From the NCBI GenBank assembly GCA_017628845.1, contig JAGBYI010000213.1, positions 1 to 39,855 of the forward strand: a stretch of DNA of 39,855 nt. The letters run 5' to 3'. The number at the start of each line of letters is the position of its first letter. The first letter of the stretch is position 1. The translations under genes were made by a program, and so were the position numbers. The notes under the pieces were generated by a model. It was not told the origin of the DNA, did not search any database, and was given only the letters and a program-made list of their open reading frames with translations. The stretch comes from Bacteroidaceae bacterium. Lineage in GTDB: Bacteria > Bacteroidota > Bacteroidia > Bacteroidales > Bacteroidaceae. Below, in pieces: positions 32,518 through 39,855 of this stretch.

Positions 32518-33096
32518 TTACAAGTCATTCAATGTATTTTCATTTTCTTCTCGTTCATTGATTGTATCTCCGTATTTATCTGTATACAGTAATGTTAGTC
32601 TTTTATTTAAAATTACAAGTCTTATTTCGCCATCTTTTACATCAAATATGGAATAATAATAGCATTTGCTTTTAGTTGTTGCTTGCAATTCGTATCCATC
32701 TCCTTCGTAGTATGGTTCAATAAATTCCTCTGTTGTTCTAGGTGATACTTGATACTTCTCCTTAAGCAATTTCTTAAATTCTAAGTAATCAGATTTCAGT
32801 GAATACCAACTCGTAGATTCGGTAAAGAATACAGCAATACTATAAACGATGTTACTTTTAGGAGTTGCTCTAATTGCTATTTCGCAGTTTAAATTAGCGA
32901 ACGAACCATCCATCAATGTAAAATCGGGACTTTGTGAGTTTACTTTGTATCCTGCAGTTTTTAATTGTGAGACAACGCTTTGCATGGTGCCAGTAATGGG
33001 AATATTTTTAAATTTTAGGTGTGAGCTTTGCTCTTGAGCCAATAGGTTGAATGTTACAATGGCTGACATAAAAAGGAATAGAAGTAGTTTTTTCAT
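32518..33096 (-). CDS. Small secreted protein of unknown function, downstream of structured RNA copy 2
   Basis: 192 residues. Signal peptide MKKLLLFLFMSAIVTFNLLA followed by Q. HLKFKNIPITGTMQSVVSQL and a repeated Tyr/Lys pattern (KSKCYYYSIFDVKDGEIRLVI) resemble a widespread Bacteroidales secreted family I cannot name. It begins about 60 bases after the U-tract of RNA copy 2, parallel to the arrangement at 1574-2393. AT-rich. Confidence 0.7.
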   Translation of the reverse strand: MKKLLLFLFMSAIVTFNLLAQEQSSHLKFKNIPITGTMQSVVSQLKTAGYKVNSQSPDFTLMDGSFANLNCEIAIRATPKSNIVYSIAVFFTESTSWYSLKSDYLEFKKLLKEKYQVSPRTTEEFIEPYYEGDGYELQATTKSKCYYYSIFDVKDGEIRLVILNKRLTLLYTDKYGDTINEREENENTLNDL

Positions 33097-33156
33097 AACA
33101 GAACTTTTTTATAGTTAGTGCAATATTGCCGTTCCTTTGTGCCCAACACTAATCTA

Positions 33157-33320
33157 TAAAAAGAAAAGCGTGGGCTGCTTTTATACGATCTAAAGGTACT
33201 GCCATACCCACACTACATATAAGCACAACCCACGCTATCGCGCAGGCGTTTTGAGTGCCTATTGTCCTTGTAGTGTTAGAAATTGGCAGTTTCTTAGATC
33301 AAGTGACAATAGCAAAACGC
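33157..33320 (-). ncRNA. Structured RNA copy 2: chain of interlocked helices with terminal U-tract
   Basis: Read leftward: S1a GCGTTTTGCTATTGTC (33320-33305), S2a GATCTAA + CTGCCA + ACACTACA (33300-33294, 33289-33284, 33276-33269), S1b GACAATAG + CAAAACGC (33266-33259, 33253-33246), S3a GCGTGGG (33235-33229), S2b TGTAGTGT + TGGCAG + TTAGATC (33217-33210, 33204-33199, 33193-33187), S3b CCCACGC (33174-33168), then TTTTCTTTTT. Every helix of copy 1 has its counterpart in the same order with similar linkers (10-15 bases), but the S1 and S2 sequences differ almost throughout. A perfect promoter lies 40 bases upstream. Start near 33358 is preceded by hairpin AATAGGG/CCCTATT. Confidence 0.68.
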
Positions 33321-33365
33321 TATTTTTCCGATAAGATGCAAATAGGGGAGTACCCTATTGCAGTG

Positions 33366-33396
33366 CAAATGTAGTAAAAATATAAGATATAGCAAA
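33366..33396 (-). promoter_or_regulatory. Promoter of structured RNA copy 2
   Basis: On the minus strand TTTG (33396-33393), exactly 19 bases, TACATTTG (33373-33366). A full consensus match that gives independent support for transcription through the RNA element. Confidence 0.75.
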
Positions 33397-33760
33397 TATT
33401 TCCTTCTACAAATCATTAAGGATATTCCGTAAATGGATTGCTTTGCTTTATCCGTAATTTCCATTATCTTGCTAATACCCCAACAGTATTTACTCTTCTT
33501 TATAATGTATGAGGTTAGAGTGCATTGTCACTATTCGTTCAATTTGGCCTAACGGAAAATAGTATTGTCTGTATTTATTTGTCAATTTGGCATGACTATG
33601 AAAAGAAGTGTTCCTGCGACATCCTATAATTGGTAGGTTTCTATAGGTGATTGGTAGGCAGAGTAGGGGAGACGGGGCAAAATTGCCACTTCCTTACTAC
33701 CTGTGCCTCTCTTTGCCCCTGTTCATTCTATTTCGTTCATTATCCCTAACAAAGTAAAAT

Positions 33761-33800
33761 GCCCTTAACAGACTAATAATCATCTGCTAAGGGCGTTTTT
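33761..33800 (+). terminator. Terminator-like hairpin with T-run
   Basis: GCCCTTA pairs with TAAGGGC, with an inner AGA/TCT, followed by GTTTTTA on the plus strand. No plus-strand gene precedes it. The stretch 33397-33760 holds no gene I can support; it has a GGGGCAAA/TTTGCCCC inverted pair and two ATTGGTAGG copies 21 bases apart. Confidence 0.55.
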
Positions 33801-33857
33801 ATGCCTCGTGAGAATCGTTTTCTTTCACATTTTCGGCCACAGGGACGTGAATTTTGG

Positions 33858-34098
33858 ATTGTCAAGAGGGAAAAGGGGAACGGAAAAAGGAAAACTGCTC
33901 TCGAACGGATGAGCGGTGAGTGGTTTATCCACCCCCTCCGTCGCTTTGCTCTTTACCCAGCGTCGCAATGGGAATTGCGACCCTCAGAGGGCACAGAATG
34001 ACATCAGTCATTCTTCTAAAGACCCTCTTCGCCCACCTGTCTCAGAGGGACAGTCTGCTGGCGCGGTGGTAGGGAATAGTTTTCCGTTTTCCGTTTAA
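33858..34098. repeat. Mixed family B and family A-like repeat block downstream of deoC
   Basis: GGAACGGAAAAAGGAAAACTGC at the left and TTTTCCGTTTTCCG at the right are family B ends. The middle (33927-34066) has CACCCCCTCC, GCGTCGCAATGGGAATTGCGACC and GAATGACATCAGTCATTC palindromes, like the long variants of family A. Confidence 0.55.
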
Positions 34099-34982
34099 AA
34101 GAACTTCACCTCCTCGCCAACGACTTCGCTCAGGAGCAGGTTTGCCAGGCGGCTGGTGCCGAGGCGCAGGTATTGGTTGGTGAGCCATTCGGTGCCCAGA
34201 ACCTCTTTTACTATGGTATAGTACACAAGGGCATCGTGAACGGTGTTAAGTCCACCTGCAGGCTTGAAACCGATGCGAATGCCGGTTTTATCGTAGTATT
34301 CCTTTATTGCCTGGCACATCACGTAGGCAGCCTCGGGAGTGGCGGCAGGGTTCTCCTTGCCGGTGCTTGTCTTGATATAATCGGCACCTGCATACATGGC
34401 CAGAAGACTGGCTGTCTTGATGTCGGCACAAGAGGGCAGGAGGCCTGTTTCCAGGATTACCTTCAACTTCTTTTCGCCACAAACGGCTTTCAATTCGCTG
34501 ATTTCATCACACACCGTCTCGTAATCGCCACTCAGGAACTTGCCCACGCTCATCACCATATCTATCTCCGTGGCGCCGTCCTTTAAGGCCAGGGCTGTCT
34601 CTGCCACCTTCACCTCTATGAGCGCCTGGGAACTGGGGAAAGAACCGCTTACGCATGCCACTTCCACGCCCTCTACTTCCAGGCTCTGGCTAACGATCTG
34701 CGCGAAGCAGGGATACACGCAGATGGTGGCAACGTGGGGGAGGTCGGGATAGGCATCCTCAAACTCGTTCACACGTTCGGTGAATTTCAACACGCTTTCA
34801 TCGCTGTCGGTGGTCTTCAGGGTGGTAAGTTCCACACTGCCCATCAGGAACTTCTTTACCTCCAGGGTGTCGTTCTCTGCCACCTTGTCCTCGATGATAC
34901 GTGCCACGGTACGCTTCACTTCCTCGTCCTTGATGTTGGTGTCGTACTCTGCCAGCATCAGTTCATACTTGTTTTCTTTCAT
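34095..34982 (-). CDS. deoC: Deoxyribose-phosphate aldolase
   Basis: 295 residues. Class I aldolase that splits 2-deoxyribose 5-phosphate to glyceraldehyde 3-phosphate and acetaldehyde in deoxynucleoside breakdown. The Schiff-base lysine is in GADYIKTSTGK; VILETGLLP and FKPAGGLNT are also typical, and EIDMVMSVGKFLSGDY matches the early Lys region. Last gene of the leftward mnmG-apt-uvrC-deoC series. The 124 bases to uvrC hold a short GGAGGGGGGTGG repeat scrap. Confidence 0.92.
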   Translation of the reverse strand: MKENKYELMLAEYDTNIKDEEVKRTVARIIEDKVAENDTLEVKKFLMGSVELTTLKTTDSDESVLKFTERVNEFEDAYPDLPHVATICVYPCFAQIVSQSLEVEGVEVACVSGSFPSSQALIEVKVAETALALKDGATEIDMVMSVGKFLSGDYETVCDEISELKAVCGEKKLKVILETGLLPSCADIKTASLLAMYAGADYIKTSTGKENPAATPEAAYVMCQAIKEYYDKTGIRIGFKPAGGLNTVHDALVYYTIVKEVLGTEWLTNQYLRLGTSRLANLLLSEVVGEEVKFF

Positions 34983-35105
34983 AATGTTTTTAGCGACCCG
35001 CCACCAAACACCTTCTACAGAGGAGGGGGGTGGTATTACGGGCTTGATTTAATATTTAATTTTTAATCGTTTTATCAGTGTATATCAGTAAATTCCATCC
35101 GCCGT

Positions 35106-36953
35106 TTACTCTCTCTGACTTTCTTCCGCAGAGGTGCCAGGGGTGGGATTTAGTTTCTCAAACAGAGCCTTTCCCTTGCTTTCCCCTATGCACTCGCAGA
35201 GTTCCTGCAGGGTGCTCTTGCGTATCCTGGTCATGCTCTTGAAACGCTTCAGCAGCAGTTCCTTTGTCTTGGGACCTATGCCGGGGATGCTGTCTAATTC
35301 GCTGGCTATCTGCCGTTTGCTGCGCTTGTCGCGATGGAAGGTGATGGCAAAGCGGTGCACCTCGTCCTGTATCTGCGTGAGGAAGCGGAACAGGACGCTG
35401 TCCAGGCGCAAGCCGATGGTCCTCTGCGGGAATCCGAAGAGCAGTTCGTTGGTGCGATGCTTGTCGTCCTTGGCCAAGCCGGCTATGGGGATGTGCAGGT
35501 GCAGTTCGTCCTCCACAACCTCACGGACAACCTCCATTTGACCCTTTCCACCGTCGGTAATGATAAGGTCGGGTAGGGGAGTATCCTCCTCCATCATGCG
35601 GCTGTAGCGGCGCCTCACAACCTCCTTCATGGAGGCGTAGTCATCGGGCCCCTGTACCGTCTTTATATTGTACTTGCGATAGTCGCTCTTGCATGTTTTT
35701 GCCTTCCTGAATACCACACAGCCAGCCACGGCATCCTCGCCGCTGATGTTGCTGTTGTCAAAGCATTCTATGTGCATGGGCAGGGTTTCCAACCCCAGGG
35801 CATCCTGCAGTTCTTTGAGGCAACGCACCTGTTTCTGCTCGGGATTCAGTTTATCCGCCTGGTTTAATCGGTCCTTCTTGTATTGCAGGGCATTCAGGTG
35901 GGAGAGTTCCAGCAACTTCTTCTTGTCGCCCCTTTGCGGTACAGTAAACTCCACATTGTCCAACGATAGTTCCACGTGGAACGGTACGATGATTTCACGG
36001 CTTTTACTGCCGTATCTTGCCCTCATTTCACCGATACCGGAGATGAGCAGTTCCTCGGCACTCTCGTTCAGACGCTTTGCGTACTCGAAGGTGAATGCCT
36101 GATTTATGCAACCGTTCACAACGTGCAGATAGTTTATGTATGCCGTCTTTTGGTCGTTTTCTATGTTGAAAACATCAATATTGTGCAGTGTGTTGCTCAC
36201 AACCTCGCTCCTGCTGCGGTAGTTTTCCAGAAGGACATATTTACGCTTGATGGCTTCTGCCTCTTCAAACCTCATTTCCTCGGCCAGGGATTGCATCTCG
36301 GCCAGCATCTGCCGCTCGATTTCACCGGTATTTCCCTTCAGTATCTCGCGTGCCTCATTGATATAGGAAAGGTATTCTTCCCTGTCTTGAAGGCCGCAAC
36401 AAGGCCCTTTGCAGTTCTTGATATGGTATTCCAGGCAAAGTTTGTGCTTGCCGTTTCTGATGCTTTCAGCGGAAATAACCTCTCTGCAACGGCGCAGTGG
36501 GTACAGGTTCTTGATGAGTTCCAGCAGTGCCTGCAGGGTGGGGATGTGGCTGTAAGGGCCGAAATAGGTGCCCAGACGCTTGTCTATCTTTCTTGTGTAG
36601 ACGATGCGCGGCAAGTACTCGTTGGTTATGCAGATGCTTGGGTAGGTTTTACCGTCCTTCAGCAGAATGTTGTAACGGGGATTCCATTGTTTTATCAGGT
36701 TGTTCTCTAACAGAAGGGCATCCTCCTCGGTGTTTACTACAATATATTTTATGTCGTGAATCTTGGAAACAAGCACACTCGTCTTGAAGTTGTCGTGCTC
36801 TCGGTTGAAGTAACTGCTAACCCTACGCTTCAGGTTCTTTGCCTTCCCAACGTAGATAATAGTGCCGCTTTCGTCGAGGTACTGGTAGCACCCGGGCAGT
36901 TCGGGTAAACTGCCCACGATGGCTTTCAGGTGTTGAACGGATGCTTGTTTCAT
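35106..36953 (-). CDS. uvrC: Excinuclease ABC subunit C
   Basis: 615 residues, full length. GIY-YIG nuclease at the N-terminus (LPGCYQYLDESGTIIYVGKA), a Cys-containing CREVI/CLEYHIKNCKGPC region, UvrB-interacting segment near 200-240, RNase H-like nuclease with HIECFDNSNI and LIITDGGKGQ, and C-terminal helix-hairpin-helix (LDSIPGIGPKTKELLLKRF). It makes both incisions in nucleotide excision repair. The coding sequence contains a parS-like palindrome (35969-35982). Confidence 0.95.
   Translation of the reverse strand: MKQASVQHLKAIVGSLPELPGCYQYLDESGTIIYVGKAKNLKRRVSSYFNREHDNFKTSVLVSKIHDIKYIVVNTEEDALLLENNLIKQWNPRYNILLKDGKTYPSICITNEYLPRIVYTRKIDKRLGTYFGPYSHIPTLQALLELIKNLYPLRRCREVISAESIRNGKHKLCLEYHIKNCKGPCCGLQDREEYLSYINEAREILKGNTGEIERQMLAEMQSLAEEMRFEEAEAIKRKYVLLENYRSRSEVVSNTLHNIDVFNIENDQKTAYINYLHVVNGCINQAFTFEYAKRLNESAEELLISGIGEMRARYGSKSREIIVPFHVELSLDNVEFTVPQRGDKKKLLELSHLNALQYKKDRLNQADKLNPEQKQVRCLKELQDALGLETLPMHIECFDNSNISGEDAVAGCVVFRKAKTCKSDYRKYNIKTVQGPDDYASMKEVVRRRYSRMMEEDTPLPDLIITDGGKGQMEVVREVVEDELHLHIPIAGLAKDDKHRTNELLFGFPQRTIGLRLDSVLFRFLTQIQDEVHRFAITFHRDKRSKRQIASELDSIPGIGPKTKELLLKRFKSMTRIRKSTLQELCECIGESKGKALFEKLNPTPGTSAEESQRE
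35969..35982. promoter_or_regulatory. parS-like site inside uvrC
   Basis: GTTCCACGTGGAAC, a perfect 14-base palindrome matching the core GTTnCACGTGnAAC of the ParB binding site; the outer pair (A/G) departs from T/A. Second candidate centromere element 1.7 kb from the perfect site. Confidence 0.6.
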
Positions 36954-36974
36954 ATGCCATTTTGAAGGTTACCG

Positions 36975-37083
36975 GATCTACCCCCAACCCCTCCGCAGGG
37001 AGGGGAGTGGTATCAACCGTCTTGTGCTTACATCAGCAGTACATTATACTCCCTCCCCCTGTGGGAGGGTTGGGGAGGGGTCC
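36975..37083. repeat. Family A repeat between apt and uvrC
   Basis: CCCCCAACCCCTCCGC and GTGGGAGGGTTGGGGAGGGG ends around GTGGTATCAACCGTCTTGTG and CAGTACATTATACTCCC, a diverged short form without the central section. It occupies most of the 134-base gap. Confidence 0.7.
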
Positions 37084-37087
37084 TCTA

Positions 37088-37618
37088 TTAAATCACCAGC
37101 AGCGTTGTTATCTCTGTTTCCTCGTCGAAAACGTCCCTGCCGTGGAGGCCTTCGATGGTGAGTTCTATGATGAAGTTGATATAAACCTTCTTGGGGTTGA
37201 ACTTCTTCACGAGGTCGTAAACCGCCCTCAGGCTGCCACCTGTGGCCAGGAGGTCGTCGTGGATAAGTACCACGTCCTGCTCGCTGATAGCATCCGAAGT
37301 CATGCAGATTTTATCGGTGCCGTATTCCTTGGCATATTCCTGCTCAATGACCTCGCCGGGGAGTTTGTTGGGTTTGCGTGCCATGACGAAGCCGGCACCC
37401 AGTTCTGCCGCCAGAATGCCTCCCAGAGGGAAGCCACGGCTCTCCACGCCAACCACCTTGGTAATGCCCTTGTCCCTGTACATGGCAAGCGTCTCGTCGC
37501 GCATAATCTTCAGGCACTCGGGGTTCTTGAATAGGGTAGTGACATCCTGGAACTGTATGCCAGGAATGGGGAAATCGGGCACTACCCGCAGGTTTTCTAA
37601 TAGTGTTTTGTTGTTCAT
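37088..37618 (-). CDS. apt: Adenine phosphoribosyltransferase
   Basis: 176 residues from the ATG at 37618. It converts adenine and PRPP to AMP. VPDFPIPGIQFQDVTTL at the N-terminus, ESRGFPLGG and the PRPP loop VLIHDDLLATGGSL are typical. The frame is open upstream to 37669, where the extra peptide MFHVKQ is simply the translated parS site, so the shorter start is chosen. Downstream of mnmG by about 155 bases. Confidence 0.92.
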   Translation of the reverse strand: MNNKTLLENLRVVPDFPIPGIQFQDVTTLFKNPECLKIMRDETLAMYRDKGITKVVGVESRGFPLGGILAAELGAGFVMARKPNKLPGEVIEQEYAKEYGTDKICMTSDAISEQDVVLIHDDLLATGGSLRAVYDLVKKFNPKKVYINFIIELTIEGLHGRDVFDEETEITTLLVI

Positions 37619-37652
37619 ATTTAGTTTAGTATCGTTTTTCTCTCGGTGCAAT

Positions 37653-37668
37653 TGTTTCACGTGAAACA
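37653..37668. promoter_or_regulatory. parS centromere site (ParB binding)
   Basis: TGTTTCACGTGAAACA, an exact 16-base match to the canonical bacterial parS palindrome. It lies between mnmG and apt. Canonical parS sites cluster near the replication origin; mnmG (gidA) is also often origin-proximal. Confidence 0.88.
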
Positions 37669-37735
37669 TTGTGCCTTGCTGGGGTCTTCTGAGTATTCTG
37701 AGTAATCCGAATCTTATGTTATATACTCGGGCGTA

Positions 37736-37769
37736 TACCCCCCCCCTCCATAGAGGGAGGGGTTAGGGG
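37736..37769. repeat. Short family A-like palindrome after mnmG
   Basis: ACCCCCCCCCTCC and GGAGGGGTTAGGGGGG arms at the mnmG stop. It may double as the mnmG terminator. Confidence 0.5.
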
Positions 37770-37772
37770 GGG

Positions 37773-39653
37773 CTACCTTCCTATCAGCACCAGAAGCACG
37801 TTGATGTCCGACGGAGATACGCCCGGTATGCGCGATGCCTGTGCTAGGGTTTCGGGGTCAATCTTTACGAGTTTCTGTCGCGCCTCGGTGGAGAGGGACT
37901 TGATGCTGTCGTAATTGAACTTGCCACGAATCTTGATGTTCTCCAGGCGCAGCATCTTGTCGGCAATCTCACGCTCGCGGCGGATGTAGCCGTTGTACTT
38001 TATGCGTATCTCGGCAGCCTCAACTATCTCCTCGCGGCGGTTGGGGATGGAGTCGATAAGTTGCCTGAGCGCATTGATGTGCTTTGCCAGCGACATGATG
38101 CCAACCTGCGGACGGGTGATGAGATCCATCAGTTTGCAACCCTTCTGCAGGGGCATGGTACCCATCTCCTTCAGGGCATCGTTTATGTATGCCGCCTTCA
38201 CGGAGAAGGTTCGGCAGAAGTTGCTGATCTTCTCTATCCACTCCTTCTTCTCCACCCACTTCTGGTAGCGCTCCTCGGTGGCAAGGCCTATGCGGTAACT
38301 GCGCTCGGTGAGACGTGCATCGGCATCGTCCTGACGAAGCAGTATGCGATACTCGGCACGCGAGGTGAACATGCGGTAGGGTTCGTCTACGCCCTTGGTT
38401 ACGAGGTCGTCGATGAGCACGCCTATGTATGCCTCGTCGCGATGCAGGATGAAACTCTCCTTGCCCTGAAGTTTCAGTGCCGCATTGATGCCGGCAATGA
38501 GGCCCTGTCCAGCCGCCTCCTCGTAACCTGTGGTGCCATTTACCTGACCGGCAAAGTAGAGGTTTGCCACCACCTTAGACTCCAGGGTGTGGTACAGTTG
38601 TGTGGGGTCGAAGAAGTCGTATTCTATGGCATAGCCGGGGCGGTACACCTGCACGTCGCGGAAGCATGGAATCTTGCGCAAGGCATCCAACTGCACCTCT
38701 ATGGGCAGGGAGGAGGAGAAACCGTTCAGGTAATACTCCTGGGTGTCCACACCCTCGGGCTCCAGGAAGAGCTGGTGCTGTTCCTTGTCGGCAAAGGTTA
38801 CGAGTTTCGTTTCTATGCTTGGGCAGTATCTGGGACCTATGCTTTGTATCTGCCCGTTGTACAGGGGCGACTCGGGAAGTCCCTCTCTCAGCCGCTCGTG
38901 AACGTCGGTGTTTGTGTATGTTATCCAGCAAGGCAACTGGGGCAGGGGACGTGCCTCTCCCATGTAGGAAAAGTTCTGCGTAACGGTGTCGCCCGGCTGC
39001 ATTTCCATGTCCTCGAAATGCACACTTCGCCCATCTATGCGCACTGGAGTGCCCGTTTTCATACGTCCGCACCTGATGCCGTGACGTATAATGCTATCTG
39101 TCAACTCTTTAGACGCTGGTTCGGCACAGCGGCCGCCCTCCAGTTGGGTGCGACCTATGTGCATGAGGCCGTTGAGGAAGGTGCCCGCCGTGATGATGAC
39201 ACTCTTGGCATGCAAGGTGACATCCATGTAGGTCTTCACGCCCGTCACCTGCTTTGTTTCCTCGTCAACGAGCAGTTCCCTCACCTGATCCTGCCAGATG
39301 TTCAGGTTTTCTGTGTTCTCCAGAATCTGTCTCCACTCCCAGATGAACTTTGCCCTGTCGCACTGTGCACGGGGGCTCCACATGGCAGGTCCCTTGCTGC
39401 GGTTCAGCATCCTGAACTGAATGGCGGTGCGGTCGGTAACCTCGCCAGTGTGTCCGCCCAGGGCATCTATCTCGCGAACTATCTGTCCCTTGGCAATGCC
39501 ACCGATGGCAGGGTTGCACGACATCTGTGCAATCTTGTTCATGTCCATGGTCACCAGGCATGTCCTGGCGCCAAGCCTTGCACTGGCCGCTGCTGCCTCA
39601 CAACCGGCATGTCCGGCACCGACGACAACAACATCGTAATTGAATTCCATCAT
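37773..39653 (-). CDS. mnmG: tRNA uridine-34 carboxymethylaminomethylation enzyme MnmG (GidA)
   Basis: 626 residues, full length. FAD-binding VVVGAGHAGCEAA at the N-terminus, CNPAIGGIAKGQ, the Cys of RCAEPASKE and a C-terminal helical MnmE-contact region. With MnmE it modifies the wobble uridine of several tRNAs. MM at the start leaves 39653 or 39650 as the initiator. A TACTTTTG box lies 22 bases upstream. Confidence 0.96.
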   Translation of the reverse strand: MMEFNYDVVVVGAGHAGCEAAAASARLGARTCLVTMDMNKIAQMSCNPAIGGIAKGQIVREIDALGGHTGEVTDRTAIQFRMLNRSKGPAMWSPRAQCDRAKFIWEWRQILENTENLNIWQDQVRELLVDEETKQVTGVKTYMDVTLHAKSVIITAGTFLNGLMHIGRTQLEGGRCAEPASKELTDSIIRHGIRCGRMKTGTPVRIDGRSVHFEDMEMQPGDTVTQNFSYMGEARPLPQLPCWITYTNTDVHERLREGLPESPLYNGQIQSIGPRYCPSIETKLVTFADKEQHQLFLEPEGVDTQEYYLNGFSSSLPIEVQLDALRKIPCFRDVQVYRPGYAIEYDFFDPTQLYHTLESKVVANLYFAGQVNGTTGYEEAAGQGLIAGINAALKLQGKESFILHRDEAYIGVLIDDLVTKGVDEPYRMFTSRAEYRILLRQDDADARLTERSYRIGLATEERYQKWVEKKEWIEKISNFCRTFSVKAAYINDALKEMGTMPLQKGCKLMDLITRPQVGIMSLAKHINALRQLIDSIPNRREEIVEAAEIRIKYNGYIRREREIADKMLRLENIKIRGKFNYDSIKSLSTEARQKLVKIDPETLAQASRIPGVSPSDINVLLVLIGR

Positions 39654-39674
39654 CTACACTTGTTATTTCATTCG

Positions 39675-39682
39675 CAAAAGTA
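39675..39682 (-). promoter_or_regulatory. -7 box TACTTTTG of mnmG
   Basis: TACTTTTG on the minus strand, 21 bases before the ATG; the -33 element is not clear. It fits a monocistronic or operon start for mnmG-apt-uvrC-deoC. Confidence 0.55.
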
Positions 39683-39713
39683 CGGAATTTCTTTCTACTT
39701 TTTCTTAAAAGCG

Positions 39714-39744
39714 TTGCACAAATAAATAAAAAACCTTAAATTTG
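39714..39744 (+). promoter_or_regulatory. Rightward promoter at the window edge
   Basis: TTGC (39714-39717), 19 bases, TAAATTTG (39737-39744). It would start a transcript near 39752 that runs out of the window and contains GTGCGAGAGCGCAC and GCACCC/GGGTGC hairpins. Confidence 0.5.
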
Positions 39745-39771
39745 TGGCGTCTATCGTACCTAAATCTAAGT

Positions 39772-39855
39772 ATGCGTGTGCGAGAGCGCACAAAGCACCC
39801 ACGCCCCGAGGAGGGTGCGAGGGCTTCTGGCAGAGAGAAAGTAATCAAACAATAA
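39772..39855 (+). other. Possible 27-residue basic ORF or structured leader
   Basis: ATG at 39772 opens MRVRERTKHPRPEEGARASG and seven more residues, ending in TAA at the last three bases of the window. It follows a good promoter. It may be a leader peptide, the start of a non-coding RNA with two hairpins, or chance; the sequence stops too early to tell. Confidence 0.2.

Noticed and set aside
38061-39725. 554-codon plus-strand frame opposite mnmG
   Set aside because: Shadow frame; mnmG is unambiguous and the composition of the shadow is implausible.

Overview
The window reads as a chromosomal segment of a Bacteroidales bacterium, most likely Prevotella-like. The evidence is the many promoters of the Bacteroidetes form TTTG-N19/20-TAnnTTTG, the gene repertoire (DUF2851, WbqC-like protein, FeoA-FeoB fusion with a FeoB-associated Cys-rich peptide, S41 protease, TrpB2-type tryptophan synthase) and a GC content near one half in core genes. 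Genus is inference; there is no rRNA or tRNA here to settle it.

Layout. 1-2.4 kb: truncated superoxide reductase gene, cysK, an array of 22-bp-pitch palindromes, a structured RNA and a small secreted protein. 2.5-6.6 kb: exported Lys-rich protein, M16 peptidase, RluA-type pseudouridine synthase and WbqC-like protein. 6.7-12.4 kb: rightward run GNAT-like protein - parE - coaD - S41 protease - ybeY. 12.4-15.5 kb: leftward dapB - lepB - patatin. 15.8-19.5 kb: rightward DUF2851 - dprA - trpB. 19.6-22.1 kb: leftward prolyl-tRNA editing protein - HAD/thioesterase fusion - monooxygenase - TrhA-like membrane protein. 22.1-23.7 kb: rearranged accessory patch with palindrome array, gene remnants and a HEPN/nucleotidyltransferase pair. 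23.7-27.2 kb: feoAB, Cys-rich partner and a deaminase. 27.2-31.5 kb: broken Xre gene, polA and a polyprenyl synthase. 31.6-33.4 kb: AT-rich island with three small unknown proteins and a second copy of the structured RNA. 34.1-39.7 kb: deoC, uvrC, apt and mnmG, with two parS-like centromere sites.

Three things stand out. (1) Two unlinked loci, 1574-1743 (+) and 33157-33320 (-), can fold into the same chain of interlocked helices ending in a U-tract. Their helices share almost no primary sequence, so the pairing has been kept by compensatory change. Each lies just upstream of a small secreted protein gene. I cannot match the fold to a named RNA class. (2) Dispersed repeats have entered coding sequences in frame: one 189-bp element encodes nearly the same 63-residue peptide inside two unrelated enzymes, and related pieces sit in FeoAB, PolA and an exported protein. 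This resembles the Rickettsia palindromic elements. (3) A tandem array of 18-bp palindromes at exactly 22-bp pitch occurs at two places 21 kb apart.

Other points: a perfect parS site beside apt and a second near-perfect one inside uvrC suggest the origin-proximal part of the chromosome. PolA appears to lack all its proofreading motifs. A HAD phosphatase is fused to a FlK-like thioesterase. Two genes have promoters so close to the ATG that their mRNAs should be leaderless.
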